Shown: positions 9,101 to 18,302, counted from the first letter of the stretch. The stretch is 64,000 nucleotides of DNA from Paenibacillus kyungheensis (GCF_028606985.1 NZ_CP117416.1:251501-315500), one strand, 5' to 3'. Numbers and translations: made by a program. Notes: generated by a model not told the origin, from the sequence alone.

Positions 9101-12100
9101 ATGATTAATTATATCGTCAAAAAGCGCAAAATTACGTTGTTGTTCTTTATTGTACTTATTATTGTAGGGGTAGCCAGTGGACTTCAATTACCAAAGCAGT
9201 TAATGCCTGATGTAGTGGTCAAGCAAGCGATGGTGACAACAGTCTATGCAGGGGCTAATCCTGATCTGGTGGAGCAGACAGTTACCAAAGTCTTAGAACA
9301 AAAAATCAAAGAAGTACCTAATCTCAAAACCGTTACGTCTACATCAAGTGCAGGTATCTCTTCAATTATTATTGAGACGCAACCGGATGCTGATGCTCAG
9401 ACAGTCTGGAATGATTTGCGCAAAAAAATTCAAGATGTAGAAGCTGATCTACCTGACGATGCAGATAAGCCAATCGTCAACGACAATTTAACCAAATCGT
9501 TTGTTCAATCGTTTGCTCTATATGGCAAATCTACGCAAGATATCTGGGCATTGAACGACTTAATGCATACATGGGAAGATCAATTGCGTTCGGTAGAAGG
9601 CGTTACCGATGTAGTGATTGATGGGATTCCTGAGCAACAAGTACGAATCGATGCCGATATGAATAAATTACAACAGTATGGCATTGCCTGGGAAAGTATT
9701 TTACAAGCGATCCAATCGTCTAATGATCGAGTGCCTACAGGAACGATTGATAATGGCAAACGAAGTTATGAATTGAATGTGCCGCTTAGTTATGATGTGA
9801 ATAAACTCAAAAAAATCGTAGTGTATCGTTCAGATACCAAAGTTCCTGTATATCTAGAAGATGTAGCGAATGTACAAATGAGTCATGCCAAAGCTGAATA
9901 TCTTTCTTATTATAATGGCGTGCCTTCGATAGCGATTAAAATTAGCAGTGAAGTCGGTTCCGACGTACCTACGATGTATGAACGTGTAAATGCCAAAATG
10001 ACCGAACTGCAAAAAACATTACCTGCTAATGTCAAAATCACTTCGTTATTTGCACAAAAAGATGAAACAGATCGCATTTTCCATGCATTAACCGAAGAGA
10101 CTTTGATTGCGATTGCTGTAGTTGTCGTGATCTGTATGCTGGGCTTGAATATGCTGACTTCATTATTTGTCGCACTGGCGATTCCAGTCTCGATAGCAAT
10201 CGCTATGATTCTATTGCCTTCGATGGGGATTACGCTCAATCAGATGACAGTTGTCGGATTGATTATTGTACTCGGTATACTGGTGGATGATGCGGTAGTC
10301 GTCAATGATAATATTGAACGGCGATTAAGTCATGGAGAAAGTCCAAGTGAAGCTGCAATCAAAGGAACGAAAGAAGTCGCTATCTCGATTCTGACAGCTA
10401 CGTTAGCAACGATTGCAGCATTTGCTCCATTGCTATTGTTAACAGGCGATATAGGAGAATTTATCCGTCCTATTCCTGTTATTATTTCTTTAGCGATGTT
10501 AGCATCCATGGTCATGTCGTTAACGATTATTCCTATTTTTCGTGAATGGTACGAGACCCGTCAATTGAAAAAGGGCAAAGCAACACGTAGTGACAAGCCT
10601 TCGGGATTACTGGGCAAACAGATTCAAGGAGCAACCAATGTCTATGCGCATCGCGTGATGCCAAATATTTTGAAACGTCCTGTATTTGTTGCTATTTTAG
10701 GGCTGTTATTTAGCACATTAGCATATGTATTGGTATTATTCACGCCTGTAGAATTGTTCCCCAAATCAGACAATGCAGAGCTGACGATCAGTGTGAAGAT
10801 GCCTTCAGGAACATCGATCGAAGAAACGAACGATACTATAGAGCAAATGGCAGCATGGGTGAAAAAACAACCCGGTGTTACCAAAGTATCTTCTTCTGCT
10901 GGCGGAACCGCAGCACCTTTATTTTCAAATATTACAAGTGTAGATAGTTATGGAACGAATCAAGGAGCTGTTGTATTAACTGGGGATAAAGACAAGTTAA
11001 ATGTCGCTACCGCTTCTACCCAATGGGCAGCAGCATTGAAAAAAGATTTCCCTGCGGTGACGACTTCAGTGAGTATGACAGAGCTTGGGATTCCAGTAGG
11101 TAAGCCTGTTTCTATTCGTATATCAGGTAATGACTTGGCTGAAATTCGCAAACTTACCGATCAGGTGAAAAGTGTAGTCGCGTCTACGAATGGAGCTACC
11201 AATGTCACCGATACGATGGGGATCGAAAGTTATTCGCTCGATTTTGTAGTTAATCAAGCGGCGATGGATCAATATCAAGTCACGTACAAAAACCTTACCC
11301 AAACGTTATTGATGATGGGTACAGGAGTCAAAATAGGCGACTTTGATACCGGTAAAGAATTAATAGATATGAAAATCTATATGAAAGATTCTAACCAACT
11401 CAATGCAGAGACACTATTCCGGCAAGCCAATGTAACCAATGAAGCCGGTGTACAGGTTCCCCTTTCACAGATCGGAGAGATGAAGCCATCCTTCTCGATC
11501 AAGCAAATCAATCATTATAATCTGGAACGAGTGAATACGATCGAAGCGGATGTATCCGGTCGTACCGCTACAGAAGTGATGGGCGATGTGCAAACTAAAA
11601 TGGCAAGTGTATCGTTCCCGGATGGATACAAATGGGAAACAGGTGGAGAAACATCCAAACAAAGTGATATTTTCGTCGATCTCGGTAAATTATTTATCGT
11701 CGTTATTATGTTGATTATTATTCTAATTACGATGCAATTTTATTCGCTTTGGATTCCGGTAATCATTATGACGACTGTGTATCTAGCTGCGGCAGGTGGA
11801 GTACTAGGGTTATTTATTACTCGAACACCGATCGGATTTATGTCGATGATGGGTGTAATTTCATTAGCAGGGATTGTCGTACGGAACGGGATTGTGCTTA
11901 TCGAATTTATCGAAGATGCGCGTAAAGAAGGCAACGAATTGAAAGAAGCCATTATTTTAGCTGCTTCGGCAAGATTCCGCCCGATTTTATTAACATCTCT
12001 GGCAGCGATTGTGGCTTTGATCCCAATGGCGACTGTTGGTGAACTATTGTTCCGACCGCTTGCGATCGCGATTATTTTCGGACTATTATTCTCGACTGTA

Positions 12101-12196
12101 TTAACTCTGTTAGTCGTACCTTCGCTCTATATGGTACTTGTTCGCTCACAAGAGAAAAGAAAGCAACGCAAGTTAGCAAAAGAAACTAAAGTGTAA
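9101..12196 (+). CDS. RND-family (HAE1/SwrC-type) multidrug efflux pump
   Basis: Proton-driven inner-membrane exporter of 1031 residues. Twelve membrane segments are visible: TM1 near residues 10-28, a group at about 340-480, one at about 535-555 and a second group at about 850-1010, with two large outer loops between. TM4 carries GILVDDAVVVNDNIERR, whose Asp pair is the proton-relay site of the family. In Bacillus the relative SwrC exports surfactin and other amphiphiles; the substrate here is unknown. ATG 9101 follows AAGGGG and comes one base after the stop of the adaptor gene. A terminator follows at 12219-12242. Confidence 0.92.
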   Translation: MINYIVKKRKITLLFFIVLIIVGVASGLQLPKQLMPDVVVKQAMVTTVYAGANPDLVEQTVTKVLEQKIKEVPNLKTVTSTSSAGISSIIIETQPDADAQTVWNDLRKKIQDVEADLPDDADKPIVNDNLTKSFVQSFALYGKSTQDIWALNDLMHTWEDQLRSVEGVTDVVIDGIPEQQVRIDADMNKLQQYGIAWESILQAIQSSNDRVPTGTIDNGKRSYELNVPLSYDVNKLKKIVVYRSDTKVPVYLEDVANVQMSHAKAEYLSYYNGVPSIAIKISSEVGSDVPTMYERVNAKMTELQKTLPANVKITSLFAQKDETDRIFHALTEETLIAIAVVVVICMLGLNMLTSLFVALAIPVSIAIAMILLPSMGITLNQMTVVGLIIVLGILVDDAVVVNDNIERRLSHGESPSEAAIKGTKEVAISILTATLATIAAFAPLLLLTGDIGEFIRPIPVIISLAMLASMVMSLTIIPIFREWYETRQLKKGKATRSDKPSGLLGKQIQGATNVYAHRVMPNILKRPVFVAILGLLFSTLAYVLVLFTPVELFPKSDNAELTISVKMPSGTSIEETNDTIEQMAAWVKKQPGVTKVSSSAGGTAAPLFSNITSVDSYGTNQGAVVLTGDKDKLNVATASTQWAAALKKDFPAVTTSVSMTELGIPVGKPVSIRISGNDLAEIRKLTDQVKSVVASTNGATNVTDTMGIESYSLDFVVNQAAMDQYQVTYKNLTQTLLMMGTGVKIGDFDTGKELIDMKIYMKDSNQLNAETLFRQANVTNEAGVQVPLSQIGEMKPSFSIKQINHYNLERVNTIEADVSGRTATEVMGDVQTKMASVSFPDGYKWETGGETSKQSDIFVDLGKLFIVVIMLIIILITMQFYSLWIPVIIMTTVYLAAAGGVLGLFITRTPIGFMSMMGVISLAGIVVRNGIVLIEFIEDARKEGNELKEAIILAASARFRPILLTSLAAIVALIPMATVGELLFRPLAIAIIFGLLFSTVLTLLVVPSLYMVLVRSQEKRKQRKLAKETKV

Positions 12197-12218
12197 AAAT
12201 AGCATAGATTAGATCATA

Positions 12219-12242
12219 AGGCGCTCTGAGGAGCGTCTTTTG
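12219..12242 (+). terminator. Terminator of the RND efflux operon
   Basis: Hairpin with GGCGCTC and GGAGCGTC arms around a short TGA loop, followed by TTTTG, 23 nt past the RND stop codon. Confidence 0.7.
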
Positions 12243-12289
12243 TTGTATCATTATTTGCAAAAAGATAAAAAGATGTATACACAAAGGAT

Positions 12290-12318
12290 ATACTCAAAGC
12301 AGGAATATAATCTTTGTG
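12290..12318 (+). promoter_or_regulatory. Promoter region with inverted repeat upstream of the MazE-like antitoxin
   Basis: CACAAAG (12290-12296) and CTTTGTG (12312-12318) form a perfect 7-bp inverted repeat flanking TATAAT (12306-12311). Antitoxins of the AbrB type commonly repress their own promoter, so this may be the operator. No good -35 hexamer is seen. Confidence 0.4.
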
Positions 12319-12336
12319 AAAGGAGATGAAATAATA

Positions 12337-12579
12337 ATGAGGGGTACAGTCAAAAAGTGGGGAAACAGTCAAGGTGTACGATTGCCTAAGTCTATTCTAG
12401 AGGAAACACATATCAAAGAAAATGATGAAGTCGAGTTCTATGTTGTTGATGGTATTATTCAGATCAAAGCTGTAAAACAACCGATCACCTTAAAAGAACG
12501 ATTTGCTTCATATACTACAGAAGAATTAAAAAGTAGTGAATGGGATACAGGAAGTCCTCAAGGCAAAGAAGTGTGGTAG
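12337..12579 (+). CDS. mazE: AbrB/MazE-type antitoxin
   Basis: An 80-residue SpoVT/AbrB-fold protein. The N-terminal swapped-hairpin DNA-binding domain is plain (GTVKKWGNSQGVRLPKSIL, then NDEVEFYVVDGIIQIKA), and the acidic C-terminal tail (about 48-80, LKERFASYTTEELKSSEW) is the part that wraps around the toxin in MazEF complexes. ATG 12337 lies about 10 nt after AAAGGAGA; an in-frame GTG at 12316 is upstream of that site. The partner toxin frame starts 60 nt downstream but has a premature stop, so the antitoxin may persist as an orphan regulator. Confidence 0.85.
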   Translation: MRGTVKKWGNSQGVRLPKSILEETHIKENDEVEFYVVDGIIQIKAVKQPITLKERFASYTTEELKSSEWDTGSPQGKEVW

Positions 12580-12639
12580 CTCATTTTAAAACGATTGGTT
12601 TATTGAAATCGAAATAATATATAGGAAGCGAGCATAATC

Positions 12640-12966
12640 ATGAGCTATATACCTTCACAAGGTGATATTATTTAATTAGACTTTAATCCTACCAAAGGTC
12701 ATGAACAAGCAGGTGATCGACCAGCAGTAGTGGTAAGTAATAATGAATTTCATCGTACAGGTATGATGATGGTTGTACCTGTAATTAACACTATTCGAAG
12801 ACATCCTCTGCATATTCATTTAAATGAAGATAATAAAATTAAAGGCAAGATTATGTGTGAACAAATGAAGTCATTAGATTATAAAGCACGTTCTCCTTAC
12901 AAAGTAGATGTACTACCATCTTCTATTCTAGAAGAAGTCATTGAGATTATCCAAAGTTGTTTTTGA
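12640..12966 (+). pseudogene. mazF: MazF-like endoribonuclease toxin, broken by in-frame TAA
   Basis: The frame from ATG 12640 (AGGAAG site upstream) reads MSYIPSQGDII, then TAA at 12673-12675, then LDFNPTKGHEQAGDRPAVVV and on to a TGA at 12966. The full length without the stop would be 108 residues, normal for MazF mRNA interferases, and the frame is otherwise intact to the end. In relatives the stopped position is commonly Trp or another residue in GDI-x-xLDF. A GTG at 12730 could restart translation but would leave out the N-terminal strand and the GDRPA loop needed for RNA cleavage. I judge the toxin inactive unless the stop is a sequence error or is read through. Confidence 0.8.
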
Positions 12967-13158
12967 TAGTTGCAATAAGATAATCAAAATAAAAAAGAAA
13001 AGATAAGTCATTTTTTACCTACTCAAGTGAACACAGTAATGTTATAATTTGGATGATTTTCAAATGAGGCAAAGATTACATACAATATGCACTATTAAAC
13101 TTCCAGACTGCCGCTAATCGAGAATTGTCACTTACATGATAAGAAAAGGGGTTAACCA

Positions 13159-13491
13159 ATGTCTGACTTCCAACCGCCGTATCCGCCAAACGATTCTAAA
13201 GACGTGCAAGACAACAAAGTGATGGCTATTCTTGCGTATATCATTTTCTTTATTCCATTGCTTGCTGCTCGTAATTCACCATTTGCGATGTATCATGCGA
13301 ATCAAGGATTGACGCTATTTTTAGTAGCTGTTGCGGCAAATCTAGTATTCTCGATTATTCCATTTTTGGGATTGTTACTTCCATTAGTGAGTCTAGCTAT
13401 TTTCGCATTTATGATCATCGGTATTATCAATGCTTCCAAAGGCGAACGCAAACCTTTACCATTGATGGGCAATATTCAATTGATTAAATAA
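13159..13491 (+). CDS. Small membrane protein, DUF4870/Tic20-like
   Basis: A 110-residue protein with a short Pro-rich cytoplasmic head (residues 1-17) and three hydrophobic segments (about 24-38, 51-68 and 72-92). The AMYHANQGLTLFL stretch between TM1 and TM2 and the GIINASKGERKPLPLMG tail are typical of the DUF4870/Tic20-like family of bacterial membrane proteins, whose function is unknown. ATG 13159 lies 7 nt after AAGGGG. Single gene with its own terminator. Confidence 0.75.
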   Translation: MSDFQPPYPPNDSKDVQDNKVMAILAYIIFFIPLLAARNSPFAMYHANQGLTLFLVAVAANLVFSIIPFLGLLLPLVSLAIFAFMIIGIINASKGERKPLPLMGNIQLIK

Positions 13492-13530
13492 GAGATAGCT
13501 ATCCAGCCTGATAAGGTACAGTTAAATCAC

Positions 13531-13573
13531 AAAAAACCTTTACTGCTCTAGTATGCAGTGAAGGTTTTTTTGC
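13531..13573 (+). terminator. Terminator after the DUF4870-like gene
   Basis: Arms ACCTTTACTGC and GCAGTGAAGGT (one G-U pair) with flanking A-run and T-run (TTTTTTT). It lies 40 nt past the stop; the A/T flanks could allow use in both directions. Confidence 0.85.
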
Positions 13574-13726
13574 GTAAAATAGCGCTGGGTAGTATAGGCG
13601 TAACTTCTCCTAGTGGAATAGAAAATTGAGGTGTGCGATAGCAGAGTATTTTACATCTTAATGAATGGTTAACATAGACAGATGTACATCGTATTTGTAA
13701 ATAGATAAACAGAAATGATATTTAGA

Positions 13727-14173
13727 TTATTGACCTAACTGTTGGAACTGATTCATCAGTCCATTGATCTGATCGATCGTCTGAAAAATTTGCGAATTAT
13801 TTACTTTTTCCAGTGTAATCTGTCCGGCTTGAGCCTGGTCGATCAGCCCGTTAATCTCTGTACCTAATGTTTCGTTATAACCGATCAACTTTTGATGCAA
13901 ATCTTGGGCGAATCCGGGTGCTTCTACATTGCTAAATTGATTGATTTGCGTCTGCATTTGTTGTAGTTCTTGTACAAGTTGGGTGCGTGCTTCTTTATCG
14001 ACAACCGCTTGTTGCGTTAACTCAGGCAATTGACTGGAAAATTGAGAAGCTTGATCAATATACGAAGTAGCTTCACTCACATAATTTACCGATTGATTCA
14101 CTTGATCTAGTGCAGAACATCCAGACAACAGACTTATACTTAAAATAAGCAATAATAATCCTTTTTTCATCAT
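13727..14173 (-). CDS. Small lipoprotein, DUF6376-like
   Basis: A 148-residue predicted lipoprotein. The signal peptide (MMKKGLLLLILSISLLSGC) ends in lipobox LSGC with the acylated Cys at position 19. The rest is helical and Gln-rich, with heptad-like spacing (LVQELQQMQTQINQF; IDQINGLMNQFQQLGQ), so it may form a short coiled coil outside the membrane. It resembles the DUF6376 lipoproteins of Bacillales, a family without a known role; I place that with moderate confidence. The start follows AAAGGAGTGACCT. No operon partners. Confidence 0.7.
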   Translation of the reverse strand: MMKKGLLLLILSISLLSGCSALDQVNQSVNYVSEATSYIDQASQFSSQLPELTQQAVVDKEARTQLVQELQQMQTQINQFSNVEAPGFAQDLHQKLIGYNETLGTEINGLIDQAQAGQITLEKVNNSQIFQTIDQINGLMNQFQQLGQ

Positions 14174-14308
14174 AGGTCACTCCTTTGACAGATATCAAAA
14201 TCTTTTTGCAAAGTATCGTTATTAACGTATACTACTCTGAGAGGAACACAATGGTTTCATAAATATCAAAGTTATAATGAGTTCAACAACATAAAGGGGA
14301 TAAAACCA

Positions 14309-14554
14309 ATGACAGATTCAATAACGACCGAGCAGCGTATCGCTGAATGGATGGTAGAGCAGATCAAAAATCAAGGTACACTCAAACAAGAAGATGCGAT
14401 CGCTTATGTACGTGCAGAGTATGGAGAAGAGTATTTATTTACAAGTGAAAGTGGAAATGTCTCGTTATCCAAAGAGATCAAAAAAGCGTTCCGCAAACAC
14501 CATGCAGGCCGCGTCGCATGGGATCGAGACGGTTTTTTCTGGGCATGGACATAA
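14309..14554 (+). CDS. Small DUF6953-like cytosolic protein
   Basis: An 81-residue soluble protein. The pattern RIAEWMVEQIKNQGTLKQEDAIAYV, the Glu/Tyr-rich middle and the C-terminal VAWDRDGFFWAW resemble the DUF6953 family of uncharacterised small proteins. ATG 14309 lies 9 nt after AAAGGGG. No partner gene and no function can be proposed from context. Confidence 0.65.
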   Translation: MTDSITTEQRIAEWMVEQIKNQGTLKQEDAIAYVRAEYGEEYLFTSESGNVSLSKEIKKAFRKHHAGRVAWDRDGFFWAWT

Positions 14555-14786
14555 TAATCCGCAAATACGTATCTAGCTCTTAAAAGCAGGATAGTGCCGT
14601 AATTGTATGGACAAGTGAGATGAGTAAGAGTTCATTCCAGCTGAGCGAGGATCAGACCTGTTGTGGCGTGCTAAGGCAATTTTGCTTCTGTACAGATATT
14701 CGATATACTTTACTCTAGTTTGATTGAGATTATCATTAGATAACAGATGGCATATAGACCATCACTATCCATTGGAGGGAAATACA

Positions 14787-14960
14787 TTGAATTCAACAGC
14801 AGTGTTAGAACGCCAAAATGAAATTTTACGACGCAATATTGAAACGATGACGATGAAAAACAACAAAGATGGACTAAGCCGTCAAGAAAGCAGTTTTTAT
14901 CATACGATGGTTAAAGAATGGCATCAAAATCAACATGAGATCAATCATAAGCGTGAGTAG
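14787..14960 (+). CDS. Uncharacterised 57-residue protein with TTG start
   Basis: The TTG at 14787 comes 7 nt after GGAGGG and is the only start with a good ribosome site; in-frame codons upstream (to 14724) lack one. The product is hydrophilic and helical, rich in Asn, Glu, Gln and Met (ERQNEILRRNIETMTMKNN), with no Cys and no membrane segment. I do not recognise the family. A terminator follows directly, which supports a real transcription unit. Confidence 0.55.
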   Translation: MNSTAVLERQNEILRRNIETMTMKNNKDGLSRQESSFYHTMVKEWHQNQHEINHKRE

Positions 14961-14997
14961 TCACGTTACAACAATAGCATAGAGTATCTATAAGAAG

Positions 14998-15026
14998 TGT
15001 CTGCCTCGGGTAGATGCTTTTTTTGT
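14998..15026 (+). terminator. Terminator after the 57-residue ORF
   Basis: Arms AGTGTCTGCC and GGTAGATGCT pair over 10 positions (three G-U pairs), followed by seven T, 37 nt past the stop. Confidence 0.7.
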
Positions 15027-15094
15027 ATCATTTGAAATAAGTACGCTCTAATATCTATAAAATATAGAAAAATAAAAAAAAATCATTTTCACTA

Positions 15095-15122
15095 TTGCAA
15101 ACCCGTATATTCCGAGTATAAT
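15095..15122 (+). promoter_or_regulatory. Promoter of the 114-residue helical protein gene
   Basis: TTGCAA (15095-15100), a 16-bp spacer and TATAAT (15117-15122), 36 nt before the chosen GTG start. Confidence 0.55.
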
Positions 15123-15158
15123 ACTTGGTATATAAAAAGAATGAAGGTGATGGTAACT

Positions 15159-15503
15159 GTGAATCGTATTCAAGCAATGATATCCGAACGCAATGATGAT
15201 TATTTGGATCTATTGAATTACGCGATCCAATTGGATGATGTACAGTGGCAAGAGGAGATTTTGGAATCGATGCGTAAGTTGAACGCTTCAGAAGAAACGA
15301 AGCAGGAATGGGCTACAACCGAAGACCTGTGGAGACAATTTGATAAGATCAATTCCAGACTTACCGAAATCTATTATTCAATTCGTGCCAGTAAAGACGA
15401 TGCAGATAAGCAGCGCCTTTTGGAACAAATGTGGGAACTTAAAATGCAACGCATTGATGTATCTCGTCAAATTAAATCCGAAACTTCTAATATAGAGTGT
15501 TAA
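15159..15503 (+). CDS. Uncharacterised helical protein, 114 residues
   Basis: GTG 15159 lies 9 nt after AAGGTG; in-frame ATGs at 15141 and 15150 precede or abut that site and are less likely. The product is strongly charged and helical (SEETKQEWATTEDLWRQF, then LTEIYYSIRASKDDADKQ and a basic-acidic C-terminus), suggesting a two- or three-helix bundle or coiled coil. No known domain is recognised. It has its own promoter. Confidence 0.6.
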   Translation: MNRIQAMISERNDDYLDLLNYAIQLDDVQWQEEILESMRKLNASEETKQEWATTEDLWRQFDKINSRLTEIYYSIRASKDDADKQRLLEQMWELKMQRIDVSRQIKSETSNIEC

Positions 15504-15523
15504 TTATTGATGCAAATGAATAC

Positions 15524-15561
15524 AAAAAAAGTGCCAGATCATTTCGCACATGATCTGACAC
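15524..15561 (-). terminator. Minus-strand terminator of the Met-rich protein gene
   Basis: On the minus strand, GTGTCAGATCAT and ATGATCTGGCAC arms around an 7-nt loop are followed by seven T (complement of 15524-15530). It lies 88 nt past the Met-rich gene's stop. A second inverted repeat with CAAGCTAGC/GCTAGCTTG arms spans 15616-15663 and overlaps that gene's end. Confidence 0.7.
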
Positions 15562-15648
15562 AAGTAATAATAGATGAAATAAGTAATAAGATGTAACCTA
15601 TCTGATCAAACACAACAAGCTAGCTGTTTTTCACATGGATTCTGTGAA

Positions 15649-15873
15649 TTACATGCTAGCTTGTTTCATGTCGCGCATCATTGTCATCATAGAAGTCATC
15701 ATTTCGTCGCACTCTTGCAATTTACTCATCATCATATCCATATCCATTCCCATATCTTTCATGTTCATGTCCATGTTTTTACATTGTGTCATCATCATGT
15801 TCATGTTAGTCATTTTGCTCATCATATCTTCCATCGACATACCCATCATCATTTGCATACACATTTTATCCAT
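15649..15873 (-). CDS. Methionine-rich 74-residue protein (32 Met), possible metal binder
   Basis: The start ATG 15873 lies 9 nt after GAGGAGA, so this is a plausible real gene despite its odd composition. Of 74 residues 32 are Met, with further Asp, Asn, Lys and three Cys (positions 5, 31 and 55). Motifs such as MCMQMMMGMSM and MDMNMKDMGMDMDMMM repeat M-x-M and M-M-x-M spacings. No signal peptide or membrane segment is seen. Met-rich clusters of this kind bind Cu(I) or Ag(I) in copper-handling proteins, and Met can also act as an oxidant sink; either role is inference. The opposite strand reads as a His-rich frame, a shadow of ATG/CAT complementarity. A terminator is present downstream. Confidence 0.65.
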   Translation of the reverse strand: MDKMCMQMMMGMSMEDMMSKMTNMNMMMTQCKNMDMNMKDMGMDMDMMMSKLQECDEMMTSMMTMMRDMKQASM

Positions 15874-16056
15874 TTGCTCATCTCCTCGAATTGTAGTATC
15901 TTGCCCCTTGACTATACTATATCGCTCAAGCAGTTACAATATAATTGGAAGATATGTTTCTTTATACCAGAACGAAGAAAAGTCTATACAAAAAATCTGC
16001 CTGAAGAAGATAACTCCAGACAGAGAAAATGTGTGTAATACTTAGGAAATTGATCC

Positions 16057-18108
16057 TTATTTATATTGTTGTAAAAAAGGATGAAGCTTGTTAACGACAT
16101 AGTGACTGCCACCACGACCGTTTACTTTTTCGACAACTGCAGCAAGTACAAAGGAAGCATTGGAATCAAAAGTGATCACGAATCCATTCTCCTGTCCACT
16201 TTCACCTTTGGCTAACTTCAATTCTGCGGTACCTGTTTTGGCTGCTACCTGATAAGGAAGATCAGCGAGCGCATGTGCAGTACCACCTGAATTTTCAACG
16301 ACTTGTAATAATGCACTTTTAACAGTATTAGCGACATCTGCTGTAATGATATTCGTGTTAGCAGGTGTTTTTTTATTCTGTGCTTGATCTTCAAATAAAA
16401 TAGGGCTGATCAACTTGCCTTCTGTAATAAAAGGAGTAAAAGAAGCTGCCAAATGAATCGGTGACATCAACATTTCTCCTTGTCCATAAGCAGTATCTGC
16501 TAGAAGCACTTCTGAATCCAATGTGCTATGGTCTTTATTCGCATACTGACTGGGTTTGAGATAAAGAGCATCTAATCCAAAATTACTTCCAAAACCAAAC
16601 TTCTGAATACCTTCGATAAATTTGGCTTTACCCATTTCAAGAGCTTCTTGAGCAAAGTAAATATTATCTGAATATATCAAAGCATCATTCATATTCACAT
16701 GAAGCACATCTTTGACACGAGCTACATAATATCCGCCCCAACTGTTATCTTTACGCCATTGTAGACCTTGAATCGTATGGACTTTGTCTGGTGTTGTTAC
16801 TTTTTCAGTTAAGCCTGCGGCAGCTGTAATCGCTTTGAATACAGAGCCAGGAGCATACCGGTTAGTAAATCGATTCGTAAAGGGAAGATTAGGATCGTTG
16901 GAATAAGCATCCCATTCTGCTTGCGATAATCCGGTCACCATTTTGTTTGGATCATAAGCAGGAGTGCTTACCAGAGCGAGCAATTTGCCATTGGTCGGAT
17001 TCATCATTACTGCCGAACCTGCATCTTGATTACCCGACATAGTAGTATACAGTTCACGTTGTACCGATGAGCTGATCGTTAACGTGATCTTTTCACCATC
17101 GACCGCTTTATGTTCAGCAATAATGGATTTACTTTTTCCTGTTTTATCAACTATTTCGATACGTCCACCTTTGGTTCCTCGCAATTGCTTTTCCATGGAT
17201 TGTTCAAGCCCTGCTTTACCAATCCAATCTTGAGCACTGTAATATCCTTCGGTATCTTTTTCCAAATCTTCTGCTGTTGCCTGACGCACATACCCGATAA
17301 GATGAGCTGCTGCTGTACCTAGAGGATAATTACGAACTTCTTTGGTCTGCATTGAGACACCGTTCAGTTCGGTCGGGATGGTCGGATCAGTAGTTGTAGC
17401 AATTGGAACAAAATAATCGTCTTTGACCCATGACTGCTTGAGTGCTTTTTGAATCTGTTCTTCAGGCACATTGTAATACTCACTGATTGCTGTCAGAGAA
17501 GCTGCTTTGGAAGCATCATCAGCACCTAATTTGCCGGGTACGATTCCCCATTCATAGATCGTGCCTTTGGTTGCTAACGGATATCCGTCTTTATCGACTA
17601 TTTCTCCACGCTCTGGGTGTAGAATCTGTACTTTTACTTTATCGCCTTGCGCCATTTCAGGTAAAATCAGCGCAGGTTGCCACTCAATACGCCATGTTTT
17701 GCCATGATCGCTATCTTGCTGTACAAGCTTCATCTGATATTTTTTATCGATATTACCGAGAAAGGTATTCATTTGAGCTGAATAATTCAGTGTGTATTGC
17801 TGTTTGTTATCTGCTACAGGGGCAGGTAATCCGGCATCCACTTCGATCGAAGAAACATTCATCCCGTCAAAGATCGCTTGATATTTCTGCACAAATTGTT
17901 CTTTGGTCATACCGGATTGTTGAAGCGATTCTGGTGTCATTAAGTTGTACATTTCGTCATAATTTTTGGTTTGCAATGTGTTAATATACTTCTGTACTGT
18001 AGTGTCCGGCTGTTCCTGAAAGCGACTTTGCATATATACATACAGACCAAGCCCACTAGCAATAAGAAACGAAAGCAGACCATAAATAATAATATGTTTC
18101 GTTTTCAA
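16057..18108 (-). CDS. pbpC: Class B penicillin-binding protein with MecA-type N-terminal domain (PbpC/PBP3-like)
   Basis: A 683-residue membrane-anchored peptidoglycan DD-transpeptidase. Residues 5-27 form the membrane anchor. About 35-155 is an NTF2-like MecA N-terminal domain (YINTLQTKNYDEMYNLMTPE). About 160-330 is the PBP dimerisation domain (ERGEIVDKDGYPLAT; DWIGKAGLEQSMEKQLRG). About 355-680 is the transpeptidase domain with active Ser422 in SVFK (422-425), SDN at 480-482 and KTGT at 624-627. The layout and length match Bacillus PBP3 (PbpC, about 670 residues), a low-affinity enzyme related to MRSA PBP2a. The gene is monocistronic and divergent from the FHA regulator. It could lower beta-lactam sensitivity; that is inference from the family. 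Confidence 0.9.
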   Translation of the reverse strand: MKTKHIIIYGLLSFLIASGLGLYVYMQSRFQEQPDTTVQKYINTLQTKNYDEMYNLMTPESLQQSGMTKEQFVQKYQAIFDGMNVSSIEVDAGLPAPVADNKQQYTLNYSAQMNTFLGNIDKKYQMKLVQQDSDHGKTWRIEWQPALILPEMAQGDKVKVQILHPERGEIVDKDGYPLATKGTIYEWGIVPGKLGADDASKAASLTAISEYYNVPEEQIQKALKQSWVKDDYFVPIATTTDPTIPTELNGVSMQTKEVRNYPLGTAAAHLIGYVRQATAEDLEKDTEGYYSAQDWIGKAGLEQSMEKQLRGTKGGRIEIVDKTGKSKSIIAEHKAVDGEKITLTISSSVQRELYTTMSGNQDAGSAVMMNPTNGKLLALVSTPAYDPNKMVTGLSQAEWDAYSNDPNLPFTNRFTNRYAPGSVFKAITAAAGLTEKVTTPDKVHTIQGLQWRKDNSWGGYYVARVKDVLHVNMNDALIYSDNIYFAQEALEMGKAKFIEGIQKFGFGSNFGLDALYLKPSQYANKDHSTLDSEVLLADTAYGQGEMLMSPIHLAASFTPFITEGKLISPILFEDQAQNKKTPANTNIITADVANTVKSALLQVVENSGGTAHALADLPYQVAAKTGTAELKLAKGESGQENGFVITFDSNASFVLAAVVEKVNGRGGSHYVVNKLHPFLQQYK

Positions 18109-18302
18109 TCGAAAAACCTCACTTTAGTCCATATCAATCAGAATAAATCTGATTATCGGTAGGATTTGTTGAAATCACTTTAGTATAATAAGATAAGGCG
18201 ATAACTAGCGCTTGTTTACACTATAAAAGGATGTACGTTAGCAAACAATAGAACAAATCTGATGAAATTATCATTGTTTACGTATAGAAGGAGAGAGATC
18301 CA

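Noticed and set aside
12730-12966. Separate 78-codon protein starting at GTG 12730
   Set aside because: It is the C-terminal part of the broken mazF frame without its own ribosome site.
15661-16038. Plus-strand His-rich reading frame opposite the Met-rich gene
   Set aside because: It is the complement of ATG-rich DNA (ATG reads CAT), has no ribosome site and runs into unrelated DNA.
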